A DNA stretch of 11,245 bases from Acidobacteriota bacterium. Its GTDB lineage: Bacteria; Acidobacteriota; HRBIN11. The notes beneath the pieces are model-generated. The model was not told the origin of the DNA. It ran no database searches and saw only the letters and a program-made list of their open reading frames with translations. The position numbers and the translations under genes are program-made. This document shows, in pieces, positions 1 through 6,932 of this stretch. Location: NCBI GenBank assembly GCA_025061865.1, contig JANXAA010000033.1, positions 1-11,245 on the forward strand, given 5' to 3'. Each line of letters opens with the position of its first letter. The first letter of the stretch is position 1.

Positions 1-721
1 CCGGGACTTGCCGTTGGAAGGCCTCGATCTTCCGCAGGGCCGCGATCAGACCGTCCGGCCGACCGACCAGACGGGCCCCCCGCTCATCGGCCATGTACTC
101 CCGTGTGCGGGATACCCAGAGCTGGATAAGTAGGGCCGCGATAGGGGCCAGCAGAGCGGCGACCAGTAGTCCGATGGGGTGCATCCCGTGGTCCCGTTCA
201 TCGTCCCGGGACCCACCCGTGAACAAGAATGCCCACTGGGCCATCCGAGCCAGATACATGATGGCCCCCGCGATGACGGCAGTGACCGTCGTGATCAGGG
301 TGTCTCGATTTACGACATGGGAGATTTCATGGGCCAAGACACCTTCCAGTTCTTCGGGCCGCAAGAGACGCAAGATCCCATCCGTGACGGCTACAGCCGC
401 ATGATGAGGATCCCGCCCCGTGGCAAAGGCATTGGGGACCTCCGTCGGGACCCGGTACAGCCGAGGCATGGGCACGCCCAGCCGTTGGGTAAGGTCCCGC
501 ACGATCCGATGGACGTGGGGTGCCTCCGCCTCTGTCAGGGGCTCGGCCCCGTGGAGGGCCAGGACGATCCGGTCCGAAAACCAGTACGCCAGCCCGTTCA
601 TCAGCAAGGCCAACCCTAACGCCAGGGTCAACCCCACGCGTCCCCCGATGAGGTCCCCTAGACCCAGTAAGAGGACCGTCAGGAGGACCAATAAGGCGAC
701 TGTTTTGGCCTGATTCTGCAT
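1..721 (-). CDS. htpX: Protease HtpX, M48 family zinc metalloprotease (partial, C-terminus outside window)
   Basis: Inner-membrane zinc endopeptidase of the M48B (HtpX) family, which degrades misfolded membrane proteins and is part of envelope stress quality control. Seen in the 240 residues present: two N-terminal hydrophobic segments (about residues 7-25 and 28-48), the family motif NAFATG at 97-102, the catalytic HEISH at 131-135 (zinc ligands H131 and H135, catalytic E132), two further hydrophobic stretches (about 142-167 and 181-203), and REYMAD at 207-212, whose E208 is the expected third zinc ligand. Family members are usually 280-300 residues, so roughly the last 45 are missing past position 1. 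The ATG at 721 is chosen because a strong GGAGGT lies 5 nt upstream and the first membrane helix starts just after it. It is divergent from the LpxH-like gene. Confidence 0.95.
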   Translation of the reverse strand, partial: MQNQAKTVALLVLLTVLLLGLGDLIGGRVGLTLALGLALLMNGLAYWFSDRIVLALHGAEPLTEAEAPHVHRIVRDLTQRLGVPMPRLYRVPTEVPNAFATGRDPHHAAVAVTDGILRLLRPEELEGVLAHEISHVVNRDTLITTVTAVIAGAIMYLARMAQWAFLFTGGSRDDERDHGMHPIGLLVAALLAPIAALLIQLWVSRTREYMADERGARLVGRPDGLIAALRKIEAFQRQVP

Positions 722-770
722 GGCGGACCTCCACAGCCATAACGATAGGGCCCCCCCATCCTAATTTTCC

Positions 771-785
771 CCTTCATCTTGAAGG
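771..785 (-). other. Small stem-loop in htpX leader
   Basis: CCTTCA (771-776) and TGAAGG (780-785) form a perfect 6-bp inverted repeat with a 3-nt loop, inside the predicted htpX 5' leader. On the minus strand, ACCTTC (787-782), which overlaps this stem, could instead pair with the htpX Shine-Dalgarno GGAGGT with one G-U pair. That could make two alternative folds, but the stems are short and may be chance. Confidence 0.25.
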
Positions 786-825
786 TGCCCGCACCCCAAC
801 CTCCCCCTTTGTTGAGTCTGGTTAT

Positions 826-854
826 ATCATATTCCTTTAGTAAGGACCTGTCAA
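826..854 (-). promoter_or_regulatory. Sigma-70-type promoter candidate P1 for htpX
   Basis: On the minus strand a perfect -35 box TTGACA (854-849) is followed by a 17-nt spacer and a -10 box TATGAT (831-826, five of six consensus). It points at htpX and predicts a start near 819, giving a leader of roughly 100 nt. Box sequence and spacing are seen directly; activity is inferred. Confidence 0.75.
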
Positions 855-889
855 TACAGCCCCCCCCACCCTCGGGGGCCGCCCGAAGA

Positions 890-907
890 CCCCTGGGCAG
901 GCAGGGG
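890..907. repeat. Inverted repeat in the htpX/lpxH-like divergent spacer
   Basis: CCCCTG (890-895) and CAGGGG (902-907) form a perfect 6-bp inverted repeat with a 6-nt spacer, between htpX promoter candidates P1 and P2. It is not followed by a T-run on either strand, so it is not a terminator. It could be a regulator binding site or chance in a GC-rich spacer. Confidence 0.3.
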
Positions 908-920
908 ACCTTGCGTGTAC

Positions 921-949
921 ATTATACCTCATAGACTGACCTATCTCAC
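921..949 (-). promoter_or_regulatory. Second promoter candidate P2, reading toward htpX
   Basis: On the minus strand a perfect -10 box TATAAT (926-921) has GTGAGA (949-944, four of six matches to TTGACA) 17 nt upstream. It lies about 95 nt upstream of P1 and would give a longer htpX leader. The same bases sit just before the LpxH-like gene on the other strand, so opposing transcription could interfere. The weak -35 makes this less certain than P1. Confidence 0.45.
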
Positions 950-978
950 CCTGCTTACCCCGAAGGACAAGGTCCGAA

Positions 979-1827
979 ATGCTCCGACAGACCACGGTTC
1001 GTCTGCGGACCGATCGCCTGTGGGTCATCTCTGACCTGCACCTCTGGGACGACCAGCCGACAAAGATACAGGCCTTTACCCGATTGGTTCGACGGGCGAC
1101 GGCGGAGGGCGTACCGGTCCTCTGCGGAGGAGACTTCTTTCACCTCTTTCTGGGACGGCGAGGCTGTCAGACCTTCCTCCAGCGGCACTTGTTTCAGTTC
1201 CTGAGCGACCTTCGGGCGGAGGGCTTGCAGTTCTATTGGGTCGAGGGAAATCGGGACTTTCGGCCTGAATTTTGGAAGCCCGTCGTACAGGGCGTCGGTC
1301 GGCGGATGGTCGGTCGCGTCGGGACGTACCAGATCGGGATGGTCCACGGCCACGGGCTGAACCGTCGGGACTGGTCAGACTGGCTGTGGCAGAAGGCCGT
1401 CCATAGCACGGTCGTCACGACCCTGGCGCAAGCCGTCCCGGCCTCGGTCCTCCTGAGGTGGGCCTTGGCGGCTGAGCGGCAGCTTCGGCGTTTTCCCTCC
1501 GCATACAAGCGGTGGATCCCGTGGCCCTATATCCTCCGGCGCGTCCGGCAGACAGCGGACCTACGGGGTTTTCACTGGTGGCTCGTCGGTCATTTTCACG
1601 TGTTTGCATGGGCTCTCTTGGAAACACCGGATGGCCCGGTCGAGGTCATTTTCGTCCCCTCCTGGGACGAGGGGCCGACGTATCTGGAATTCCGGGCGGA
1701 CGGCACGTGGAGCCTTCACGATGTGGAGGGTGCTCGATTGGATACGAAGCCGCTGGTCCCGGCGGCGTGCGAGCTTCCCGGCGTCGGAAGCCTCTCTCGG
1801 CCCATGGGGGGAGCGTCTGGCAGCTGA
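979..1827 (+). CDS. lpxH: LpxH-like UDP-2,3-diacylglucosamine diphosphatase / calcineurin-fold metallophosphoesterase
   Basis: Predicted two-metal calcineurin-like phosphoesterase. LpxH hydrolyses UDP-2,3-diacylglucosamine to lipid X and UMP in lipid A synthesis at the inner membrane. All metal-binding motifs are visible in order: SDLH at 18-21, GGD at 50-52, GNRD at 90-93, HGH at 123-125 and GHFH at 204-207. GNRD, rather than the general GNHD, is the LpxH form. The protein has 282 residues against about 240 in E. coli, with a long Trp/Arg-rich insert between 128 and 200 that may be a membrane-facing cap. LpxH usually has HGD where this has HGH. The start has AAGGT 5 nt upstream. The 3' end overlaps yraN. 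A related phosphoesterase with another substrate is possible, so family is more certain than substrate. Confidence 0.7.
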   Translation: MLRQTTVRLRTDRLWVISDLHLWDDQPTKIQAFTRLVRRATAEGVPVLCGGDFFHLFLGRRGCQTFLQRHLFQFLSDLRAEGLQFYWVEGNRDFRPEFWKPVVQGVGRRMVGRVGTYQIGMVHGHGLNRRDWSDWLWQKAVHSTVVTTLAQAVPASVLLRWALAAERQLRRFPSAYKRWIPWPYILRRVRQTADLRGFHWWLVGHFHVFAWALLETPDGPVEVIFVPSWDEGPTYLEFRADGTWSLHDVEGARLDTKPLVPAACELPGVGSLSRPMGGASGS

Positions 1828-2149
1828 GTGGCTGGAGGATCAAGGTCTCCATATCTGCGGTCGGCGCGTGCAGACGCCTTACGGGGAGATCGACCTCGTC
1901 GCTCGAGACGACGACACCCTCGTGTTTATCGAGGTCAAGACCCGGCGGGGTGACGGGGTGGTGGACTTGTGGGAGCTCGTACGGGCGGCTCAGCGAAAGC
2001 GGATTGGGCGGTCGGCCCGCTACTACCTAGCCCGTGTCCGGCCCGGGGTCCGGCACTATCGGTTTGACCTCATCGTCGTGGGCCTGTCCCCGGGGGGTCG
2101 GCCGGCCATCCGATGGCTCCGGAACGCCTGGTCCGAGGGCGACCCGTAA
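1721..2149 (+). CDS. yraN: YraN / UPF0102 family endonuclease-fold protein
   Basis: A 142-residue member of the YraN (UPF0102) family, which has a PD-(D/E)XK nuclease-like fold and no firmly established cellular role. The family signature is clear: GERLAAEWL at 30-38, GEID at 55-58, and VFIEVKTR at 68-75, so the D58...E71-V-K73 core is intact. The end RFDLIVV followed by an IRWLRNAW-type tail also fits. The start is less certain. ATG 1721 has GGAG 8 nt upstream and lies inside the LpxH-like gene, giving a 107-nt overlap in another frame. An in-frame GTG at 1730 has its GGAGG directly abutting and is less likely. No in-frame start is visible after the upstream gene ends that would keep the conserved GE..A helix, so a long overlap is required. 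The two genes are probably cotranscribed. Confidence 0.88.
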   Translation: MWRVLDWIRSRWSRRRASFPASEASLGPWGERLAAEWLEDQGLHICGRRVQTPYGEIDLVARDDDTLVFIEVKTRRGDGVVDLWELVRAAQRKRIGRSARYYLARVRPGVRHYRFDLIVVGLSPGGRPAIRWLRNAWSEGDP

Positions 2150-2251
2150 ATTTGGTGTCAGGTGTTGGACGCTGGGGGTCGGGGGCAGGGATAAAAGATG
2201 GGTACACGAGGCATGGGTCCCTTCTCGATGAGTCCTTTCTAACACCTATAT

Positions 2252-4060
2252 TCACTCTTCCTCGACCCGGGCGCCGGCCATGCAGTGCCAGTGATAGATC
2301 CGGAGGTACGTCTCCCGCAGGCGGCGGCTGAGGACCCGGCCCAGGATGCGGAGGAACCGCAGAGCGCTCTCGGGGTCCCGAGACAAGATGTCGGCCAGTA
2401 CGCGTTGGTCGATGGCCAGGACAGTCGCTGTCTCGCTGTGGGCGATGGCGTCGGCCGACCGGGGGGCCCCGTCGACGAGGGCCATCTCGCCGAAGAACTC
2501 GCCTCGGTTCAAGATCACCAGGGCTTCTTCCCCGACACCGGGGATAAGCTTACTGATGCGGACCTGACCGTCTAAGACGATGTACAGCCGGTCGCCGGGG
2601 TCGCCTTCCCGAAAGATGGCTTCGCCCTGCCGAAAGCGTTCTTCCTGGCTAAAGGTCGTCAGGAGTTGGAGCTCCGAGGCCGAGAGGCCCTGTTCTCGGA
2701 AAAGCTCCATCTTCTGGGTATCGCTGACGCGCGCTACCTCGGCCACCGCCCGGGGGCGTTGGGGAGCCGGGGCTTCAGCGGGTCCGGCCGCGAAGAGGCG
2801 TTGGAAGAACCGCTCGGCCCGTTCGTTAGCCTGTCGGATGCGACGGGCCAAGAGTTTCCAGAAGTACCAATAGACCTGGACACTGAGGTAGCGGTCCCGG
2901 GCCATGACCTCTTCGAGGCCGGCATGGGGGAGAGCCAGCAGACGACCGGGCAGGGCCGCCTCGGCCCGCACGACGGTCGGCAGGCCGTCGATGAACTCCG
3001 TTTCCCCGAGGATCTCACCTGGTTCGACCCATGCCAGGGTCAACTGCCCGTAGGGGGTATCCCGCACCAAGCGGACCCGGCCTTCCAGAAGGACCCACAA
3101 GGTCGAGAGAGGTTGGTCTTCGGGAAAAAGGACAAAGCCCGACTCTACTTCGACCCAACGGCCTGTCCGGGCGATCTCGAAGACCTGGTCGTCCGTCATG
3201 GCCTGGAAGGGAAGCCAACGACGCAGTTCGACGGCCAATCCCAGGACGCCCTGACGGGTCTTCTGGAGGCGAGGCCATTGAAAGAGCCAGAGGTCCATCT
3301 CGGTGGGGCCGACCTCGAACATCATCTGATCCCGTTTCAGGACGAGCTGTTCGACCATCTGGTTGAAGTAGGCCTTTCGTCGGAGGAAGACGTCCTGGAG
3401 GTCGTCCGGGGTCTGTCCCAGACGTTCAGCCAGGGAGCGAATCAGGCGGGTGTACAGCTCTCGCAAGTGGGACTGCTCGCCACCCGCCAGGACGTAGGCG
3501 TCGACGGCTGCCGAGAGGGCCTTTTCAGTATCGCCTAATTCCCGATAGACCTTGGCGAAGAAGTAAGCGACCTCGGCCCGGAAGGGGTCTAGGCGTTGGG
3601 CCTCTTCTAAAGCCCCCAGGGCTCGCCGGTAGTCCATTTGGTCGTAGTAAACCTGTGCCTGGAGCCAGTAGATCTCGGCCCACTGAGCGTTCAGATGACG
3701 GGCCAGTTCGAGGAGTTCCAGGGCCTTCAGGGGCTGCCCCCGCTGGATGTAGACCCGAGCCAGACTAACGAAGTGCTGAGCGACGAGGTCGCTTTCCCGA
3801 CGGTGCCGCTCCCATTCGGTCCGGAGCTGTTCGGTCTGTTTCTCTTCCTGGCGTCGTTTCAGGTCCCGGACCCGGGCTTGATTGAGGCGGAGGGCCAGGC
3901 TGTCGGGGTACAGCCGGAGGGCCGCCTCGAAGAGGGCGATCGCCTCGTCGTATCGATGCTGAAGGACCAGGCGCTCGGCGATGCGGACAAAGTCCTGAAG
4001 CGACAGGTGTTGCTGTAAAACGTCCGGCCAGTCAGAAATTTCTGGCGCTTCGTCCGTCAT
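2252..4060 (-). CDS. TPR-repeat protein with tandem cyclic-nucleotide-binding domains
   Basis: A 602-residue, apparently soluble protein with no signal peptide or membrane segment. Residues about 23-205 are TPR-like helical pairs (YDEAIALFEAALRLYP at 37-52, and repeats ending RLNP/RLDP-style near 110-160). Two CRP-type cyclic-nucleotide-binding domains follow, about 278-410 and 447-580. The second holds a good phosphate-binding cassette: GEFFGEMAL at 520-528 and the R-S-A triplet at 534-536, where R534 would contact the cyclic phosphate. The first has GEILGETEF at 348-356 but VVR in place of the R-[ST]-A, so it probably does not bind or binds poorly. No helix-turn-helix, kinase, cyclase or channel segment follows, so the TPR part is the likely output by protein contact. 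It lies 179 nt downstream of gyrA on the same strand with only a weak ribosome site (GAGAT). Specific function is unknown. Confidence 0.85.
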   Translation of the reverse strand: MTDEAPEISDWPDVLQQHLSLQDFVRIAERLVLQHRYDEAIALFEAALRLYPDSLALRLNQARVRDLKRRQEEKQTEQLRTEWERHRRESDLVAQHFVSLARVYIQRGQPLKALELLELARHLNAQWAEIYWLQAQVYYDQMDYRRALGALEEAQRLDPFRAEVAYFFAKVYRELGDTEKALSAAVDAYVLAGGEQSHLRELYTRLIRSLAERLGQTPDDLQDVFLRRKAYFNQMVEQLVLKRDQMMFEVGPTEMDLWLFQWPRLQKTRQGVLGLAVELRRWLPFQAMTDDQVFEIARTGRWVEVESGFVLFPEDQPLSTLWVLLEGRVRLVRDTPYGQLTLAWVEPGEILGETEFIDGLPTVVRAEAALPGRLLALPHAGLEEVMARDRYLSVQVYWYFWKLLARRIRQANERAERFFQRLFAAGPAEAPAPQRPRAVAEVARVSDTQKMELFREQGLSASELQLLTTFSQEERFRQGEAIFREGDPGDRLYIVLDGQVRISKLIPGVGEEALVILNRGEFFGEMALVDGAPRSADAIAHSETATVLAIDQRVLADILSRDPESALRFLRILGRVLSRRLRETYLRIYHWHCMAGARVEEE

Positions 4061-4239
4061 GCATCTATCTCTTCGAAGGGTCTCGGGTTACGGGTCCCCG
4101 GATAAAAGGACTACGGGCCTCAAGACTACAGACCTATCCCGCTGAATGGGGCCTTCTTGGCTCCGGGCGAGGCGAACCGAGAGACCCGACCAAAGCCTAA
4201 ATCTATATGGAGTCCTCATGATCCTGGCCCTCGAGGCTT

Positions 4240-6723
4240 TCACCCCGTACCCGCTTCGGCCAGGGTAGCCGGTACTTCGGTCGGGGTCCGGGGACCCTTC
4301 GGAATGATGGCGACCCGGCGGACCCGGTCGTCCTCGGCCACACGGATGACGTGGACACCCCCGGCCTGGCGGCTCCGGAGGGGAATCCCCCCGACAGCGA
4401 ACAAGAGCGTGAGGCCGTTTTCGGTAACGATGAGGGCCTCGTCGTCGGGTCGGACGACCTTAAGGTCCACGATAGGACCTGTCTTTTCCCGAGGCCGTGC
4501 GATGTAAACGCCGCTGCTTCCTCGCCGGTAGATGGGGACTTCTTGCAGAGGGAGGCACTTGCCGTAGCCCCGAGCCGTCACAGCCAAAAGCCGTTGCTCA
4601 GGGTCGTGGACGGCTTCCATCGCCACGACTCGGTCGCCAGGCCGCAGACGAATGCCCCGCACGCCGCCGCCAGCCCGTCCCTGGGGTCGGACCTCGGCCT
4701 CGGGGAATAGGAGACCCCGGCCGGCCGCTGTCCCCAGCAGGATGAGGTCGTCCCCGTGGGTCAGGCGGACTCCGATGAAGCGATCGTCGGGGGCGCTCCG
4801 CAGGACCCGCCGTCCGTTCCGGGGGATGTCCCGGAACTCGTCGACTTCCATCCGCTTGACCCGGCCCCGTTCGGTGACCATCACGATGTACCGGTAAGGG
4901 GGTTCTTCCTCCTCGTGAGGCCAACGGACCATGCCGACGAGCTGTTCGTCCGGTCGGACTGGCAGGAAGTTGACCAGGGCCCGGCCTCGGGCGTTGGGTG
5001 GCATCTCGGGGATTTCGTGGACCCGGAGCTGATACACCCGGCCATTACTAAAGAAAAACCACAAGTAGTCCAGGGTCGAGGCGACCGTCGTGAAGGCCAC
5101 GCTGTCCTCTTCCCGGAGGCCCATGCCGACCCGGCCCTTACCGCCCCGGCGCTGGAGGGTAAACGACCGAAGGGACGACCGCTTAATATAACCGGCCTCC
5201 GTCGCCGTCACGACGACCGTCTCGGCCCGGATCAAGTCCTCTTCATGGAGAGTCGGAGCCCGCCGGAGGATACGGGACCGACGGGCATCCCCGTACCGCT
5301 CCTTTAAAGCCCGCAGGTCTTCCTTAATCAGTTCCCGGACCCGGGCCTCGTCGGCCAGGACGGCCTCCAGTTCCCGGACCCGGGCCTGCAACTGCTTCAG
5401 ATCGTCCAAGAGCTTCTGCCGCTCCAGGCCCGTCAGACGCTGGAGTTGCATCTCCAAGATGGCCTGGGCCTGGACCTCGGTGAACCCGAACCGCTCCATC
5501 AGACCCTGGCGAGCTGCCGCCACGCTGGGGGACCGCCGGATGGTCTCAAGGACATCGTCCAATGAGTCTAAGGCCCGAACGAGACCCTCGAGGACGTGGA
5601 CACGGGCTCGGGCTTGCCGGAGCTCGAAGGATGATCGCCGTAGGATGACCTCCCGCCGGTGTTGGATGTAAGCCTGAAGTAGGTCCCGCAGGCTCATCAG
5701 CCGGGGTTGGAGATTCTGAATAGCCAGCATGTGGACACCGTAGCTGACCTCCAACTTCGTGTGCTGGTACAGTTGGTTCATGATGACATCAGGGTTCTCG
5801 CCCCGCTTGAGCTCGAGGACGACCCGGATACCCTGGCGATTCGACTCGTCCCGAATGTCGGCGATGCCCTCGATTTTCTTCTCTTGGACGAGGCGGGCGA
5901 TTTCCTCGATGATGGCCGCCTTGCTCGTTTGGTAGGGGATTTCGGTCACGACGATGGCCTGTCTCTCCCGACGGAGCGTCTCGACTTCCATCCGGGCCCG
6001 GATGCGGATGATGCCCCGGCCTGTCTCGTAGGTCTTCCGGATCTGCTCCCGGCTGAAGACGATGCCACCTGTCGGAAAGTCGGGTCCCTGGATAAACTGC
6101 ATGAGCTCGTCGACCGTCGCCTCAGGGTGGTCCAGAAAGTAGGTCAGGGCATCGCAGACCTCCCGCAGGTTGTGGGGCGGGATCCGGGTCGCCATCCCGA
6201 CAGCGATGCCCTCGGCCCCATTGACGAGCAGATTCGGGAGGCGGGCTGGCAGGATGACAGGCTCCTCCAGCGTCTCGTCAAAGTTCGGGAGGAAGTCGAC
6301 CGTATCCTTGTCGAGGTCGTCCAAGAGCTCAACGGCCAGGGGCGACAGTCGGGCCTCTGTGTAACGGTAAGCGGCCGGGGGGTCGCCGTCGATGGACCCG
6401 AAGTTGCCCTGCCCCTCGACGAGGGGGTACCGCAGGTTGAATTCCTGAGCGAGCCGGACGAGGGCATCGTAGACGGCCGCGTCTCCATGGGGATGGTACT
6501 TTCCGATGACCTCGCCGACGACGCGAGCGCACTTGGCGAACTTGCGGCCCGGCAGGAGGCCCTCCCGGTACATAGCGTACAGGACCCGCCGGTGGACGGG
6601 CTTAAGGCCGTCCCGGGCGTCCGGCAGGGCCCGTCCGATGATGACACTCATGGCGTAGTCGAGATATGCCGTCTTCATTTCCTCTTCGATGCTGATCGGG
6701 ACCAACTGCCCCCGTCGGGTCAT
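4240..6723 (-). CDS. gyrA: DNA gyrase subunit A
   Basis: Breakage-reunion subunit of DNA gyrase (A2B2 with GyrB), which introduces negative supercoils using ATP. The 827 residues fit the family. The N-terminal domain has the winged-helix and tower region with the PHGD motif at 78-81, the catalytic tyrosine Y121 after R120, and the long coiled-coil arms about 370-480. The C-terminal beta-pinwheel contains a complete GyrA box, QRRGGKG at 524-530, which marks this as GyrA and not ParC. Residue A82 occupies the position of E. coli S83; the acidic D86 (E. coli D87) is kept. The start ATG 6723 has GGAGG 10 nt upstream, and the sequence MTRRGQLVPISIEEEMKTAY is a normal GyrA beginning. It is divergent from the E1 alpha gene. 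Confidence 0.98.
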   Translation of the reverse strand: MTRRGQLVPISIEEEMKTAYLDYAMSVIIGRALPDARDGLKPVHRRVLYAMYREGLLPGRKFAKCARVVGEVIGKYHPHGDAAVYDALVRLAQEFNLRYPLVEGQGNFGSIDGDPPAAYRYTEARLSPLAVELLDDLDKDTVDFLPNFDETLEEPVILPARLPNLLVNGAEGIAVGMATRIPPHNLREVCDALTYFLDHPEATVDELMQFIQGPDFPTGGIVFSREQIRKTYETGRGIIRIRARMEVETLRRERQAIVVTEIPYQTSKAAIIEEIARLVQEKKIEGIADIRDESNRQGIRVVLELKRGENPDVIMNQLYQHTKLEVSYGVHMLAIQNLQPRLMSLRDLLQAYIQHRREVILRRSSFELRQARARVHVLEGLVRALDSLDDVLETIRRSPSVAAARQGLMERFGFTEVQAQAILEMQLQRLTGLERQKLLDDLKQLQARVRELEAVLADEARVRELIKEDLRALKERYGDARRSRILRRAPTLHEEDLIRAETVVVTATEAGYIKRSSLRSFTLQRRGGKGRVGMGLREEDSVAFTTVASTLDYLWFFFSNGRVYQLRVHEIPEMPPNARGRALVNFLPVRPDEQLVGMVRWPHEEEEPPYRYIVMVTERGRVKRMEVDEFRDIPRNGRRVLRSAPDDRFIGVRLTHGDDLILLGTAAGRGLLFPEAEVRPQGRAGGGVRGIRLRPGDRVVAMEAVHDPEQRLLAVTARGYGKCLPLQEVPIYRRGSSGVYIARPREKTGPIVDLKVVRPDDEALIVTENGLTLLFAVGGIPLRSRQAGGVHVIRVAEDDRVRRVAIIPKGPRTPTEVPATLAEAGTG

Positions 6724-6780
6724 CGAGCGTCGCCTCCAGTCTTCCCCATTTCGTAAGACGATCTACCACCTTATACTTCC

Positions 6781-6809
6781 ATCATAGGGCATTCCCGGCT
6801 CGGTCGCAA
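6781..6809 (-). promoter_or_regulatory. Promoter candidate for gyrA
   Basis: On the minus strand TTGCGA (6809-6804, four of six matches) is followed by a 17-nt spacer and TATGAT (6786-6781, five of six). It would start transcription near 6774 and give a leader of about 50 nt. The -10 sequence is the same as in htpX P1. The boxes are seen directly; use is inferred. Confidence 0.6.
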
Positions 6810-6865
6810 TCGACGCTGAAGGCCTGGGACCCGGCACCGGGGCCCTTTCTGGGCACTACGGGCGG

Positions 6866-6894
6866 TTTACTTTTAGGGGCGAGTGTGTTAAAAG
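6866..6894 (+). promoter_or_regulatory. Promoter candidate for the 2-oxoacid dehydrogenase cluster
   Basis: TTTACT (6866-6871, four of six matches to TTGACA), a 17-nt spacer, and TAAAAG (6889-6894, four of six matches to TATAAT) lie 38 nt upstream of the E1 alpha start, in the most A+T-rich part of the spacer. It is weaker than the gyrA and htpX candidates and may need an activator. Confidence 0.4.
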
Positions 6895-6932
6895 AGAAGA
6901 GGCGCCGTGAGCCCACGCTGTGAGGGGTTCTC

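Noticed and set aside
93..619. Plus-strand open frames opposite htpX
   Set aside because: htpX has full protease motifs and a strong ribosome site on the minus strand; these frames have neither.
2150..2251. Terminator between the convergent yraN and TPR/cNMP genes
   Set aside because: AGGTGTT (2160-2166) and AACACCT (2241-2247) are complementary but 74 nt apart and no T-run follows; nothing convincing was found.
2666..3538. 290-codon open frame on the plus strand opposite the TPR/cNMP gene
   Set aside because: Antisense to a gene with clear domains; composition looks like a complement of its codons and no family features are seen.
4061..4239. Promoter or terminator in the gyrA to TPR/cNMP gap
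   Set aside because: Only weak -35-like TTGAGG and an imperfect hairpin with a mismatch near 4149-4165 are present; neither has the needed partner box or T-run.
5707..6756. 349-codon open frame on the plus strand opposite gyrA
   Set aside because: It lies entirely antisense to unmistakable gyrA, has no recognisable motifs and arises from the strong GC-rich codon bias, which keeps antisense frames open.
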